From contig NZ_HG916852.1 in assembly GCF_000577275.2 (NCBI RefSeq), positions 2,421,001-2,485,000 of the forward strand: a stretch of DNA of 64,000 nucleotides. Reading direction: 5' to 3'. The DNA is from Rhizobium favelukesii. GTDB lineage: Bacteria; Pseudomonadota; Alphaproteobacteria; Rhizobiales; Rhizobiaceae. The translations under genes were made by a program, and so were the position numbers. The notes beneath the pieces are model-generated. The model was not told the origin of the DNA. It did no database searches and saw only the letters and a program-made list of their open reading frames with translations. Below are positions 18,794 to 26,055 of this stretch, piece by piece (within the stretch, counting starts at the first letter, position 1; each line of letters opens with the position of its first letter).

Positions 18794-19041
18794 TTGTTTT
18801 CTCCACAGATTGTGATGATTGCCGTTTTTGTTAAGCATCAAAAGACGAGCGGCGCCGGTTAGGGCGGTTCCAGCAGATAAACAAATAGTCCTAAAGTATA
18901 GTACCTAAGTACATCTGGCATCGCGCGGAAGACAGTCTAGAATTAATTGCTTCCTGTCTGGGTGAATACGACTGTCTTTTGTTCGGGATCTCATCCCACG
19001 GTATTCGGGGGCTCCCGTCCCTTTCTCAAAGGAGTGTCAGG

Positions 19042-19905
19042 ATGTCTTATTTCAAAGATCCCAACCTGCCTCGCAATACTGCACGCCGGCGTTTTCTGGG
19101 AGTGGCGGCCGCGGCCGGTGCTCGTTTCGCGAGCGTGGCGGCCATTGCCATGGCGGCCTCATCGTCGCCAGCGCGCGCTGCGGGCCTGCATTTGGGATGG
19201 GGCAACGGCAACGGCAACTCCGGCGGCAACGGCAACTCCGGCGGAGGCGGGAGCAGCGGTGCGCAGTGCTTCCTGCGTGGTACGTCGATCCTCACGGATT
19301 GCGGTGAAAAGTATGTTGAGGATCTTCGGATTGGCGATCGCGTCGCTCTTCCGGGCGGAGACACCCGCGCGATCAAATGGGTTGGTCGCCAAGTGTTCAG
19401 GAAGGGCGGCGCGCACTGGCATGACGGTCTCGTGCCAATCCGAGTGGCGCGCCATGCGCTTGATAGTCGTACGCCACATTCGGATCTCTACCTGTCGCCT
19501 GGCCATGCGCTATTCCTGAATGGCGTTTTGATCCGCGTGAAGGATCTCGTGAATGGTACGACGATCGCACCGATCGCACCCCACGACGATATGACGATCG
19601 AGTATTACGCCGTCCTGCTCGCGACCCACGAAGTGATCCTTGCGCAGGGCGCTGCGGCAGAGACCTTCCATCCCTCGGATAGCAATCGCGAAAATTTCTC
19701 GAATTTTGCGGAATACGAACGGCTATATGCCGGTGAGGCGCGCGAGGAAATGACATCCTATGCGACAGTCCTTGGCGAGGAAGGCGGCTGGCAGCACCTA
19801 AGAGCTCTTCTTCTGCTCGGCGCTTCTCCCTTAGCGCCGATATTCGATCCATTCGAGGATGCTTGCGAGAAGATCGATGCCCGAGCCAAGGAGTTGCTGA
19901 CCTGA
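19042..19905 (+). CDS. Tat-exported Hint-domain (Hedgehog/intein-type) protein
   Basis: A 287-residue protein starting at ATG 19042, chosen for the AAAGGAG ribosome site; the frame extends upstream without one. The N-terminus carries a twin-arginine signal (ARRRFLGVAAAAG) with cleavage near SPARAA, then a Gly/Asn linker (about residues 52-73). A Hint domain begins at Cys-76 (CFLRGTSILTDCG, then RIGDRVALPGG) and includes DLYLSPGHALFLNGVLI. Hint domains perform Cys-dependent self-cleavage or ester formation. No separate cargo domain is present; the C-terminal ~80 residues are acidic and unassigned. It lies in the prophage-like zone beside the integrase relic. Confidence 0.85.
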   Translation: MSYFKDPNLPRNTARRRFLGVAAAAGARFASVAAIAMAASSSPARAAGLHLGWGNGNGNSGGNGNSGGGGSSGAQCFLRGTSILTDCGEKYVEDLRIGDRVALPGGDTRAIKWVGRQVFRKGGAHWHDGLVPIRVARHALDSRTPHSDLYLSPGHALFLNGVLIRVKDLVNGTTIAPIAPHDDMTIEYYAVLLATHEVILAQGAAAETFHPSDSNRENFSNFAEYERLYAGEAREEMTSYATVLGEEGGWQHLRALLLLGASPLAPIFDPFEDACEKIDARAKELLT

Positions 19906-19933
19906 ACAGCCACTGGCTTTGCGTTGAATGCTC

Positions 19934-20128
19934 TCAGAACACCCTGCGGACGGGATTACACATGGCGGCCCCCTCGAACCCGGCGGCGGCCACGGCGAAC
20001 CACAACTCCTCCTTGCCTGCTTCCTCGCTGCGAAGGCAACGAAACTTCGGCTCCTCGGCCTTCGTCACCTTCGCCAGACGCTCTTCGTTGCTTGGATTGA
20101 AGGCTCGTTTGTGTGTTTGAATGTTCAA
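19934..20128 (-). CDS. Small hypothetical protein (64 aa)
   Basis: The frame begins with TTG at 20128 and encodes a charged N-terminal half (KVTKAEEPKFRCLRSEEAGKEE) and LWFAVAAAGFEGAAMCNP near the end. No family is recognised and no clear ribosome site is visible. It is convergent with the Hint gene. It could be a prophage remnant. Confidence 0.35.
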   Translation of the reverse strand: MNIQTHKRAFNPSNEERLAKVTKAEEPKFRCLRSEEAGKEELWFAVAAAGFEGAAMCNPVRRVF

Positions 20129-20168
20129 CGTTCAGCCCTCTTTTTGATGATGCTCCGCCCCTCCGGCG

Positions 20169-20414
20169 TCATGTGTACATAGGATGGTCGCCAGTTGATG
20201 GCGCCGGGGCGTAAACTCGCCTCGGCGGACCGAATTGGTACCAGTGACCATCAGGATCTAGGAAGTACTGCAGACCTTCGGTAGCGAAATGGCCTGCCAT
20301 CTCGTCGAATAGCAGGTCGCAGATGAGGCCGCCGGATGGTTTCGCCGTGCTCATCGGGCGCCACGGGTTCTCCCGATCGTGCGCCTCTCGTTCTTGTCGC
20401 TCCTTGATCGTCAT
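20169..20414 (-). CDS. Small hypothetical protein (81 aa), phage-like
   Basis: ATG at 20414. NPWRPMSTAKPSGGLICDLL resembles the WRPxxTAPKDG opening found in many small phage-encoded proteins, followed by FLDPDGHWYQFGPPRRVY. Normal composition and the absence of frameshifts favour a real gene; its function is unknown. Located between the Hint gene and the integrase relic. Confidence 0.45.
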   Translation of the reverse strand: MTIKERQEREAHDRENPWRPMSTAKPSGGLICDLLFDEMAGHFATEGLQYFLDPDGHWYQFGPPRRVYAPAPSTGDHPMYT

Positions 20415-20433
20415 TGGCCATTCCCAGATAGGC

Positions 20434-20627
20434 AGCCGGATCGATGTGCTGACATCCCACTCCCACGTGACGCAGTTGCTTGCGGCCGGCGTGCATCAGA
20501 AGATTGCCAGCGAGCGTCTCGGGCACTCGACGACCGGAATCCCGCTTGACCTCGGGGGATGCAGGCAAACGCTGCAGAGCAAGTTGACGCAGCCATCAAA
20601 GCTGCTAAAAAGCCAGCCGTCGAGTGA
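20434..20627 (+). pseudogene. Tyrosine recombinase (integrase) C-terminal relic
   Basis: The plus strand reads SHVTQLLAAGVHQKIASERLGHSTTGIPLDL, the box II region of phage-type integrases. It then jumps frame to GMQANAAEQVDAAIKAAKKPAVE and a stop at 20627, the usual C-terminal tail. The YSHVMP-like segment that carries the catalytic Tyr is missing and the box II Arg-His pair is degraded, so it is inactive. It ends 78 bases before tRNA-Ser, suggesting an island once integrated near this tRNA. Confidence 0.7.
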
Positions 20628-20704
20628 TCGGGTAGCAAATCGGTAGCAAACACCGATTCTTTGAAATCAACAAAATGTCGATTTCTCAACCTTATCAATT
20701 AGAT

Positions 20705-20794
20705 GGAAGAGTGTCCGAGTGGTTTAAGGAACCGGTCTTGAAAACCGGCGTGCGGGAAACCGTACCGTGGGTTCGAATCCCACCTCTTCCGCCA
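20705..20794 (+). tRNA. tRNA-Ser (anticodon UGA)
   Basis: The acceptor arms GGAAGAG and CTCTTCC pair. The anticodon loop CTTGAAA (stems CCGGT/ACCGG) gives TGA. A long variable arm (GTGCGGGAAACCGTAC) marks a class II tRNA. The T-arm GGGTTCGAATCCC is perfect and CCA is encoded at 20792-20794. No duplicated tRNA 3' end is visible elsewhere in the window. Confidence 0.97.
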
Positions 20795-20884
20795 AATCTC
20801 ATTGATTTTGTTGTATTTTATTGAATTTTTAGACGAGAAATAGCGAGTTATCATAACGTGCTTCCAAGATCGTTTTGGCCGACT

Positions 20885-20909
20885 GGAACTATCCTACGTT
20901 ACACCAGTT
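20885..20909 (+). promoter_or_regulatory. Candidate stress-sigma promoter of sRNA copy 1
   Basis: GGAAC (20885-20889), a 16-base spacer, then AGTT (20906-20909), one base off the EcfG-type GGAAC-N16-CGTT. The distance to the following hairpin (CAGCG at 20919) is identical to that of the second copy at 42680-42714, which supports a real promoter. Confidence 0.5.
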
Positions 20910-20918
20910 CTATCGATA

Positions 20919-21013
20919 CAGCGCTTCAATTCCACGCTGTGGGACCAAGCATCGCCCAAATGCAGAGGTTCGCATAGGCCCGGCGCTGATTCCCCGTCCC
21001 CGCCGGGCTTTTA
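20919..21013 (+). ncRNA. Candidate trans-encoded small RNA, copy 1
   Basis: A 5' hairpin CAGCG-N11-CGCTG (20919-20939) is followed by GGGACCAAGCATCGCCC and a terminator stem GCCCGGCG/CGCCGGGC (20978-21008) with TTTT. The same layout recurs at 42714-42795 with the same stem, loop length, GGACCA-GCATCGCC block and terminator. There is no protein-coding potential of note. It lies 125 bases downstream of tRNA-Ser. I do not recognise the family. Confidence 0.6.
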
Positions 21014-21047
21014 CGAGGAACCTTTCACACCTCTGTGAGTTCTCCAC

Positions 21048-21143
21048 CCACGCAATGAACTCCTAACAGGGCCATTGCGCGCTCTGGTTAGTCCCTCAAC
21101 GCCAGCGCAAAAAGGCTCGGCGGTCCACGCGCCGGGCCTTTTC
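21048..21143 (+). ncRNA. Possible second small RNA in tandem, with strong terminator
   Basis: A GGAAC-N16-AGTT promoter-like site (21017-21041) directly follows sRNA copy 1. Downstream are a TTGCGC/GCGCAA stem (about 21075-21110), a CTCCT motif at 21059-21063 and a ten-pair terminator stem (21113-21122 with 21130-21139) ending in TTTTCT. The transcript start is inferred from promoter spacing. It is unrelated in sequence to copy 1. Confidence 0.4.
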
Positions 21144-21353
21144 TGATGACGCCAGCTCACCGTTATAACGAATTCACGAAAAGGTTATTTCGACGGCAGA
21201 AGCAACAGTCCCGCTGCAATATAAGAAAAAAGCTGCCGGCATTCGCGCCCTCCTCACGTGGTACGCCCTGGTGCGGGCGTTGCCGTTGGTAGTGGCGAAT
21301 GAAAGAGGCCAGCCCAGTCAGGGGGATCAGTCTGGCCGGCGCGCATGCCGCGC

Positions 21354-21473
21354 CTAGAAGAACTCGTCTCGTTTTAGGCTAGCGTAAGAAAGCCAGTCCC
21401 ATTTGCCGCGGCTATCGTTGCAGGACTTACACGCTGCCGCGAAATTGTCTCTGTCGTCTTTGCCGCCATCGGG
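21354..21473 (-). pseudogene. HNH endonuclease C-terminal fragment
   Basis: Read leftward, the strand gives DGGKDDRDNFAAACKSCNDSRGKWDWL and a stop at 21354, the C-terminal half of a small HNH nuclease (CKSCN and the preceding DN pair are family hallmarks). The N-terminal half is missing: homology to the fuller copy at 31812-32079 ends at about 21473, exactly where the XRE fragment on the other strand begins. Confidence 0.7.
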
Positions 21474-21754
21474 GTTGGGGAGTTCGCGATCTCGCTGCAA
21501 AGTCCGGTGTGACCGCGAATACGGTCAATCGTATTGAGAATGGCTCAGACGCGAAGCAGTCGACGATGGATGCCCTGGAGCACGCGTCGACAGCCGCCGG
21601 TGTCACCTTCATTGATGGCAACTACACGGGCTCTGGCGGTGCTGGCGTGCGCCTGACGCAGCCTACCGGCGCATCGATCGACATGAACACTGACGAAACC
21701 GTTCAGTACAAGGAGCACGTGACGAACGACGCTCCTCCTGGCGCGGGTGGCTGA
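21474..21754 (+). pseudogene. XRE-type HTH regulator, N-terminally truncated
   Basis: The frame reads GWGVRDLAAKSGVTANTVNRIENGSDAK, a Cro/C1-type helix-turn-helix, then LEHASTAAGVTFIDGN and a variable tail ending at 21754. Relatives begin ~10 residues earlier with an ALGW-type segment; here the start is cut at the junction with the HNH fragment (21473). The GTG at 21509 could restart translation inside the HTH but would not yield a full domain. The next gene overlaps its stop by eight bases. Confidence 0.6.
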
Positions 21755-22694
21755 GTTGCCAAGCAACGGCATCACCAAGCGAAACGTGTCGGCATCCAAT
21801 GCAAAAAATGAACTAACGGACGGGTTTCCACTTTTCCTACTTGGCGTACTTGGCGGCGTAATCGTCCCGAGTGGGTTTATCGCCTACTCTGGCATTCACG
21901 TCGAAGACCTGGCTGTGAAAAGCATTTCATCCTCCGACCAGGCAACGCTTTACGCTGGATTCGGGGGCGCGGTCATGGGCGGCGTCACTTCATGGCTGCT
22001 GGCTTGGCAGACGGAGAGGCGCTCAGAAAGCCGAGAGCGGGTGAGGCAACTGGAGCTTGAAAGGGCTGCAGCATTGTCCCTGTTTCTCAAGATACAAGCA
22101 GTTTCCAATGGCTACTTCACCCATCGCGGCTACATGTGGAGCGGGCTAAACGAGGCGAACAATCACGGGCTTCTCCATGGAGAAATGTGGAAAAAGATTC
22201 GCCCACAAGCAGGAGCAACCGACGACGTTTCGAGCGTTACGTCTAATGAGTTCGTTCCCTTAGTCGAAGCGAAACGAGCAGACCTGATAAACGACTGTCA
22301 GCTCCTTTTTGCCAGATACCGATCCATTGCGGCGAGTTTGGACATTTACTCCCGAAAGCGGGAGGCGCTCCAAGAAAATATGAAGCCTTTTACGAAGCTC
22401 TCGGGGAAGAGGAAAGGTGAAGTAATTACTGTACTTCCAAAAGACCAAGCTCACGTCTTTGAATTGGCCGCGTTTGAATTGGAATCCCTAATTCGAGATA
22501 TTTACAGCCACGTTATTGAGGACTTTGAGACCTCTAAGAACCTCTGTGAGGAGCTGTCTGTGGTCTTCAAAGCATATTTCAAAGAAACCGAATTCGTCAC
22601 GATGTCGGCCAACGAGGCTGCGCCAGAGACCCAAGCGACCGCAGAAGAGCCCTGCCCGGTCAGTAGCTGCACGAGAGCGCGTTGGTCGGCCTGA
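21747..22694 (+). CDS. Membrane-anchored hypothetical protein (315 aa)
   Basis: It starts at GTG 21747, overlapping the XRE stop. Two hydrophobic helices near the N-terminus (FPLFLLGVLGGVIVPSGFIAY, about residues 28-48, and YAGFGGAVMGGVTSWLLAW, about 68-87) are followed by a long charged, helical cytoplasmic region (RRSESRERVRQLELERAAAL; ESLIRDIYSHVIEDFETS). The overall plan resembles uncharacterised accessory membrane proteins of mobile islands. The last 35 bases are antisense to the end of mini-lipoprotein 1, so the C-terminal CPVSSCTRARWSA may reflect a fusion at that point. No family is recognised. Confidence 0.55.
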   Translation: MAELPSNGITKRNVSASNAKNELTDGFPLFLLGVLGGVIVPSGFIAYSGIHVEDLAVKSISSSDQATLYAGFGGAVMGGVTSWLLAWQTERRSESRERVRQLELERAAALSLFLKIQAVSNGYFTHRGYMWSGLNEANNHGLLHGEMWKKIRPQAGATDDVSSVTSNEFVPLVEAKRADLINDCQLLFARYRSIAASLDIYSRKREALQENMKPFTKLSGKRKGEVITVLPKDQAHVFELAAFELESLIRDIYSHVIEDFETSKNLCEELSVVFKAYFKETEFVTMSANEAAPETQATAEEPCPVSSCTRARWSA

Positions 22695-22845
22695 AGCCGT
22701 CCGCGCAAGCGGGGTTCACGGAATTCCGTGGTTGATATCGAAAATCAGGCGGATTTGGATTTCGCGGCGTCGCCGTACAAGCTGAAGTAATCGCAGCCAA
22801 GCCGACCATCATTCCGGCCGCTATGAATGCCTGAAACGTGCTCAT
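22660..22845 (-). CDS. Two-cysteine mini-lipoprotein, paralogue 1
   Basis: A 61-residue protein with an N-terminal hydrophobic segment (FQAFIAAGMMVGLAAITSAC), whose TSAC is lipobox-like, then a Pro/Asn-rich stretch and the tail NPACADGFRPTNALSCSY with two further Cys that could form a disulfide. The ribosome site GAGGAG precedes ATG 22845. Two paralogues lie at 34532-34717 and 37740-37922 with the same length, tail and leader, which makes this a real gene family. It is predicted to be a membrane-anchored periplasmic peptide; its role is unknown. Confidence 0.75.
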   Translation of the reverse strand: MSTFQAFIAAGMMVGLAAITSACTATPRNPNPPDFRYQPRNSVNPACADGFRPTNALSCSY

Positions 22846-22935
22846 ATGAGGTCTCCTCGCCGCGTTGCGTTCTAGACGCGAAAATGACGCGCCATCAAGC
22901 AGATGCGAGGGCTATCACGAACACTTGACCGCCCT
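22846..22935 (-). promoter_or_regulatory. Conserved leader/promoter region of mini-lipoprotein 1
   Basis: The upstream sequence is conserved with that of paralogue 2 (34718-34815) and partly paralogue 3 (37923-38000): GGCGAGGAGA ribosome site, ATTTTC-ACGTC-like core, and TGATGG plus GATAGCCCTCGCATCTG farther up. The minus-strand CTTGAT and CTAGAA 18 bases apart may be the -35 and -10. The rest of the gap to 23291 shows no gene. Confidence 0.45.
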
Positions 22936-23291
22936 CGGCCGACTCGCCTAGCTTCCGAACGCGGCCCACCAATCCGCATGCGTTCCGCCACCACCGGACA
23001 GTCACAGTCTGTCGGCGATCTCTGCCGCTCCTTGCCACCGACAAAGAATTCGCCATCACAGCCGCAGGCTATGGGTTCGATTAAAGGTACGGCGCTCTAG
23101 GCCTCTCGTTGGCCAAGAAACAGAACCCACGAGTCGGTGGTCTGTTTGGACTTCTCATGGGCGATCATTCCGTCAACTCATAAACCGCCACATTTACACG
23201 GCGTTAGTGCTATCGTGTTCTTCCTGATCGGCGTAACATGATTAGGTTGGCTCCATTTGTTTTACGGGCAGAGCCGATTGGGAGATAACAT

Positions 23292-23324
23292 ATGCTCTTG
23301 CCTTTGGCGGGAGCCATTCAATGA
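23292..23324 (+). CDS. Possible ten-residue leader peptide
   Basis: ATG 23292, preceded by GGGAGATA, encodes MLLPLAGAIQ and its TGA overlaps the ATG of the next gene (ATGA). The layout would allow translational coupling, but such a short frame can arise by chance. Confidence 0.2.
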   Translation: MLLPLAGAIQ

Positions 23325-23542
23325 ACTTTCTCACCCACGTGGACCTCAGCGACAACGAACTTGAAACTGTGACTGCCTCCCTCCAGGGGTGGTGCGGAGC
23401 AACCCGAACTGACCCCAACAGCCTTTCGGTGCAGACGGCCGCAGGTGTTGCCATCGATCTATTGTCGCAATTTCCGACGTTAACCGCCGCTGAGTTACTT
23501 GAATTACTGCTTCTTCGCCTTCCAGCCGCAGCAGACGAATAG
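23321..23542 (+). CDS. Small acidic hypothetical protein (73 aa)
   Basis: ATG 23321 with GGCGGGAG upstream. The product is acidic and helical (DLSDNELETVTASLQGW, then TAAELLELLLLRLPAAADE). No family is recognised. Its normal codon pattern, unlike the flanking relics, suggests a real gene. It precedes the first DUF982 gene by 137 bases. Confidence 0.55.
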   Translation: MNFLTHVDLSDNELETVTASLQGWCGATRTDPNSLSVQTAAGVAIDLLSQFPTLTAAELLELLLLRLPAAADE

Positions 23543-23549
23543 CGTGCGT

Positions 23550-23574
23550 GGAACAACGTATCACAACGGGAGTT
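23550..23574 (+). promoter_or_regulatory. Possible stress-sigma promoter upstream of DUF982 gene
   Basis: GGAAC (23550-23554), 16-base spacer, AGTT (23571-23574). It is about 105 bases before the DUF982 start at 23680. The AGTT -10 is non-consensus, so chance occurrence is possible. Confidence 0.3.
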
Positions 23575-23679
23575 TAGAGAGTGGATCGCCAGGTCAGAAT
23601 TTTTCTCCCCTCATGTCAAACGCTGGCCAACTGTGCGATCCGTCATTCGTCCATCGCTCCAACGTGAATTGGAGACCTT

Positions 23680-23922
23680 GTGTCGGCACAGGAGTGGCTC
23701 GCCTTAATCGTTGAGCGCAACCAAGCGCTCCACGCCATAGGATCGGCAGAAGAAGCCCTTGATATGCTTTTTACCAATTGGCCGGTCACGAGCGGCATCG
23801 GATTCATCCTAGCGATGGAGGCCTGCGCCGGGACCGTCACCGGCGCGGTGACCCAGGGCGAAGCCCAAGCCGCATTCCTTGCAGCGGCCCGTGATGCGAA
23901 GGTCGTCCTCAGGATCGCCTGA
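23680..23922 (+). CDS. DUF982-family protein 1
   Basis: An 80-residue protein starting at GTG 23680 behind GGAGA. The pattern AEEALDMLFTNWPV, then AMEACAGTVTGAVTQGEAQAAFLAAARDA, matches DUF982, a small family much expanded in rhizobia and of unknown function. Three further DUF982 genes lie at 32749, 36152 and 36655. It ends 45 bases before the first IS701 element. Confidence 0.75.
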   Translation: MSAQEWLALIVERNQALHAIGSAEEALDMLFTNWPVTSGIGFILAMEACAGTVTGAVTQGEAQAAFLAAARDAKVVLRIA

Positions 23923-23967
23923 GCTCTACTCGGCCTCATAAACCGTGGCATTGTCCTGAACCACTAG

Positions 23968-25383
23968 CACTACTTTGGCAGAATTGATTTTTGGGTCATT
24001 TGGAACCTGATACGGCAGTGTGGACATCGTTGTGGTGGATGGTGGTTTGAGAGCGCGGCTATGACGGCGCGTCGGATAGCTGGCAGTGTCGGTTTAGGCG
24101 GGCCGCGTCTGTTCCTTTTTTTCCCGCTTTGCCTTGTATAGGCGCTGATGCTGCAGGAAGGCATAAGCGATCATGGTCATCAGTGCGTGTCGATGGAGGC
24201 CTTGCCATGATCGGCCTTCGAAGTGATCGAGGCCGAGTTCTTCCTTCATCTGCTGATGAGCCTGCTCACAGACCCAACGAGCTTTAATGGCCGCCGCGAG
24301 TTGTTTCAATGTCGCCGCGGTCGGCAGATTGGACAGATAATATTTGCGTTCGTCGTTTGAGCGCCACTCGCCAACCAACCAGGCTTCCTCGCCCGGCATA
24401 TGCTGCTGTCCCTTGTCGAGGATACGCTGCGGACTGCCATCCGCAATTCGAATGCGGACGGCAGCAAAGCGCGCTACCAATCGACCTTTGGTGCCGCGCC
24501 GCCAGCTGAGCGTCTTCCATGTCGATGCCGCAAGGATCGTTTCGGCTGCTGTCGACAGCGTATCGGGGATTGAATGCTTGCGCGGTCGTCCATGGCCAGC
24601 AACAGGAAAGATCAATGCGACATCATGGGGATACACCTTCTGATGCTTGGGAATGCCGACCGCCCAGGTGAGATCCCGCGCACTCAAACCCTGGCGAAAA
24701 GCGGCCGACAGACCGTAACCTGCGTCAGCAAGCACGGTGCCAAACCGCACGCCCGCGGCAATCAGCCTGTCGATCTCGTCAAGCGCGATCTCCGGTTTGG
24801 TGCGGGATATGCGCAATAGCTCGGGAACACCGGCTTTTGCCATCCGATCCTGATCACTGGTCCAACTGTCGGGCAGGAACAGCCGCAGGCCAACGGGAAC
24901 AGGAACCTCGTCGCGTGCCAGCGTCAATGACACCAGCGTCTGGCAGTTGGCTCTCTTGCCTAGCATCGATGCATATTGTGGTGCGACCCCAACAGAATGA
25001 TCGCCCTTCTTCGGAAGAGCTGTATCATCGATCACCAGAAAAGCATCCGAAGCCCCGACTATTCTGTCAGCCTGCACCGCCAATTCCGCCTCAAGCGGAC
25101 CGGCGTCCCAAATGCCATCCGAGATGAAATGATGCAGGCGGTCGTAGCGATCAGGTGCCAGGCGCTCCGCCATCGGCTCGATACTCTTGCGATCTCCCGG
25201 CCCGATCAGGCCAGAAACATAGATCGGGCACATCTGCCGACGCTTCTTGTGGCCAAGCTTTTCAACGAACGGCTTCAGCCATTCCGTCAGTGCAACATCC
25301 TGCTCTGCCATCCTTCGCACCCCTGTTGAAGTGTCAAAGATGGCCGATCATCGTTAACCGAGGATTAATCTGCCAAAGTAGTG
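23968..25383. mobile_element. IS701-family insertion sequence A
   Basis: Perfect inverted repeats GCACTACTTTGGCAGA (23968-23983 and the complement at 25368-25383) bound a full transposase gene. CTAG is duplicated at 23964-23967 and 25384-25387, the YTAR target typical of IS701. The right CTAG is also the left CTAG of the next element. Confidence 0.9.
24094..25311 (-). CDS. IS701-family transposase A
   Basis: A 405-residue DDE_5 transposase, start ATG 25311. Hallmarks are HHFISDGIWDAGPLEAELA, DAFLVIDDTALPKKGDHSVGVA (first Asp pair), VLADAGYGLSAAFRQGL (second Asp), and WVCEQAHQQMKEELGLDHFEGRSWQGLHRH (Glu). The frame is intact, so it is probably active. Confidence 0.93.
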   Translation of the reverse strand: MAEQDVALTEWLKPFVEKLGHKKRRQMCPIYVSGLIGPGDRKSIEPMAERLAPDRYDRLHHFISDGIWDAGPLEAELAVQADRIVGASDAFLVIDDTALPKKGDHSVGVAPQYASMLGKRANCQTLVSLTLARDEVPVPVGLRLFLPDSWTSDQDRMAKAGVPELLRISRTKPEIALDEIDRLIAAGVRFGTVLADAGYGLSAAFRQGLSARDLTWAVGIPKHQKVYPHDVALIFPVAGHGRPRKHSIPDTLSTAAETILAASTWKTLSWRRGTKGRLVARFAAVRIRIADGSPQRILDKGQQHMPGEEAWLVGEWRSNDERKYYLSNLPTAATLKQLAAAIKARWVCEQAHQQMKEELGLDHFEGRSWQGLHRHALMTMIAYAFLQHQRLYKAKREKKEQTRPA

Positions 25384-25396
25384 CTAGGGCGTCGAC

Positions 25397-26010
25397 TCAT
25401 AAACTCTGACACCAGATCCGCGCCGCGACAAGTTTGACAGCGGCGAGATAGTTTTCCGGGCGCTTGTCGTAGCGTGTGGCGATACCTCTGAACTGTTTGA
25501 TCTTGTTGAAAAACCGCTCCACGAGGTTTCGCTGCCGATAAACCCAGCGCGAGAATGAGAAGGAGCCCGTCCGATTTGCTTTGGGCGGGATGTTGGCCCA
25601 GGCTTTGCGCGCGGCCGCCTTAGCCCGGATGGCGTTACTGTCATAGCCCTTGTCGGCAAGCAGGATGTCGCCTTCGCCGAGGCTGTCAGTCAGCGCATCG
25701 GCTTCAGTGCAATCAGCAATCTGCCCGCCGGTCAGACGGAGCGTGACGGGCCGACCTTCAGCATCGACGAGCGCGTGGATTTTGCTCGTGAGCCCGCCGC
25801 GGGAACGTCCCATGCCACCATCGTCTTGATCCCCTTTTTTCCCGTGGCCGCGTGCTGGTGAACGCGAACACAGGTCGAGTCGATCATGACGATGTCGCCA
25901 TCGTAAGCTTCTGAAACCGCTTCAAGAAGCCGATCCCAGACACCAGCCTTCCGCCAGCGGACGAAGCGGTTGTAGCAGGTGGTTGGCGGCCCATACCGCT
26001 CAGGAACTTC
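25397..26010 (-). pseudogene. IS427-type transposase, C-terminal part
   Basis: Two overlapping frames, as usual for frameshift-translated IS427 genes: VPERYGPPTTCYNRFVRWRKAGVWDRL with DGDIVMIDSTCVRVHQHAA, then GRSRGGLTSKIHALVDAEG, DILLADKGYDSNAIR and YRQRNLVERFFNKIKQFRGIATRYDK (DDE residues). The N-terminus is on the far side of the IS66. Inactivated by that insertion. Confidence 0.85.
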
Positions 26011-26055
26011 GTGAGCGTCCGGCGAAGGCATTTTCGCTTGGTCGAGAGGCCGATA

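Noticed and set aside
20705..20794. tRNA-Ser as an active attachment site with flanking direct repeats
   Set aside because: No second copy of the tRNA 3' end was found within the window, so only a historical association can be claimed.
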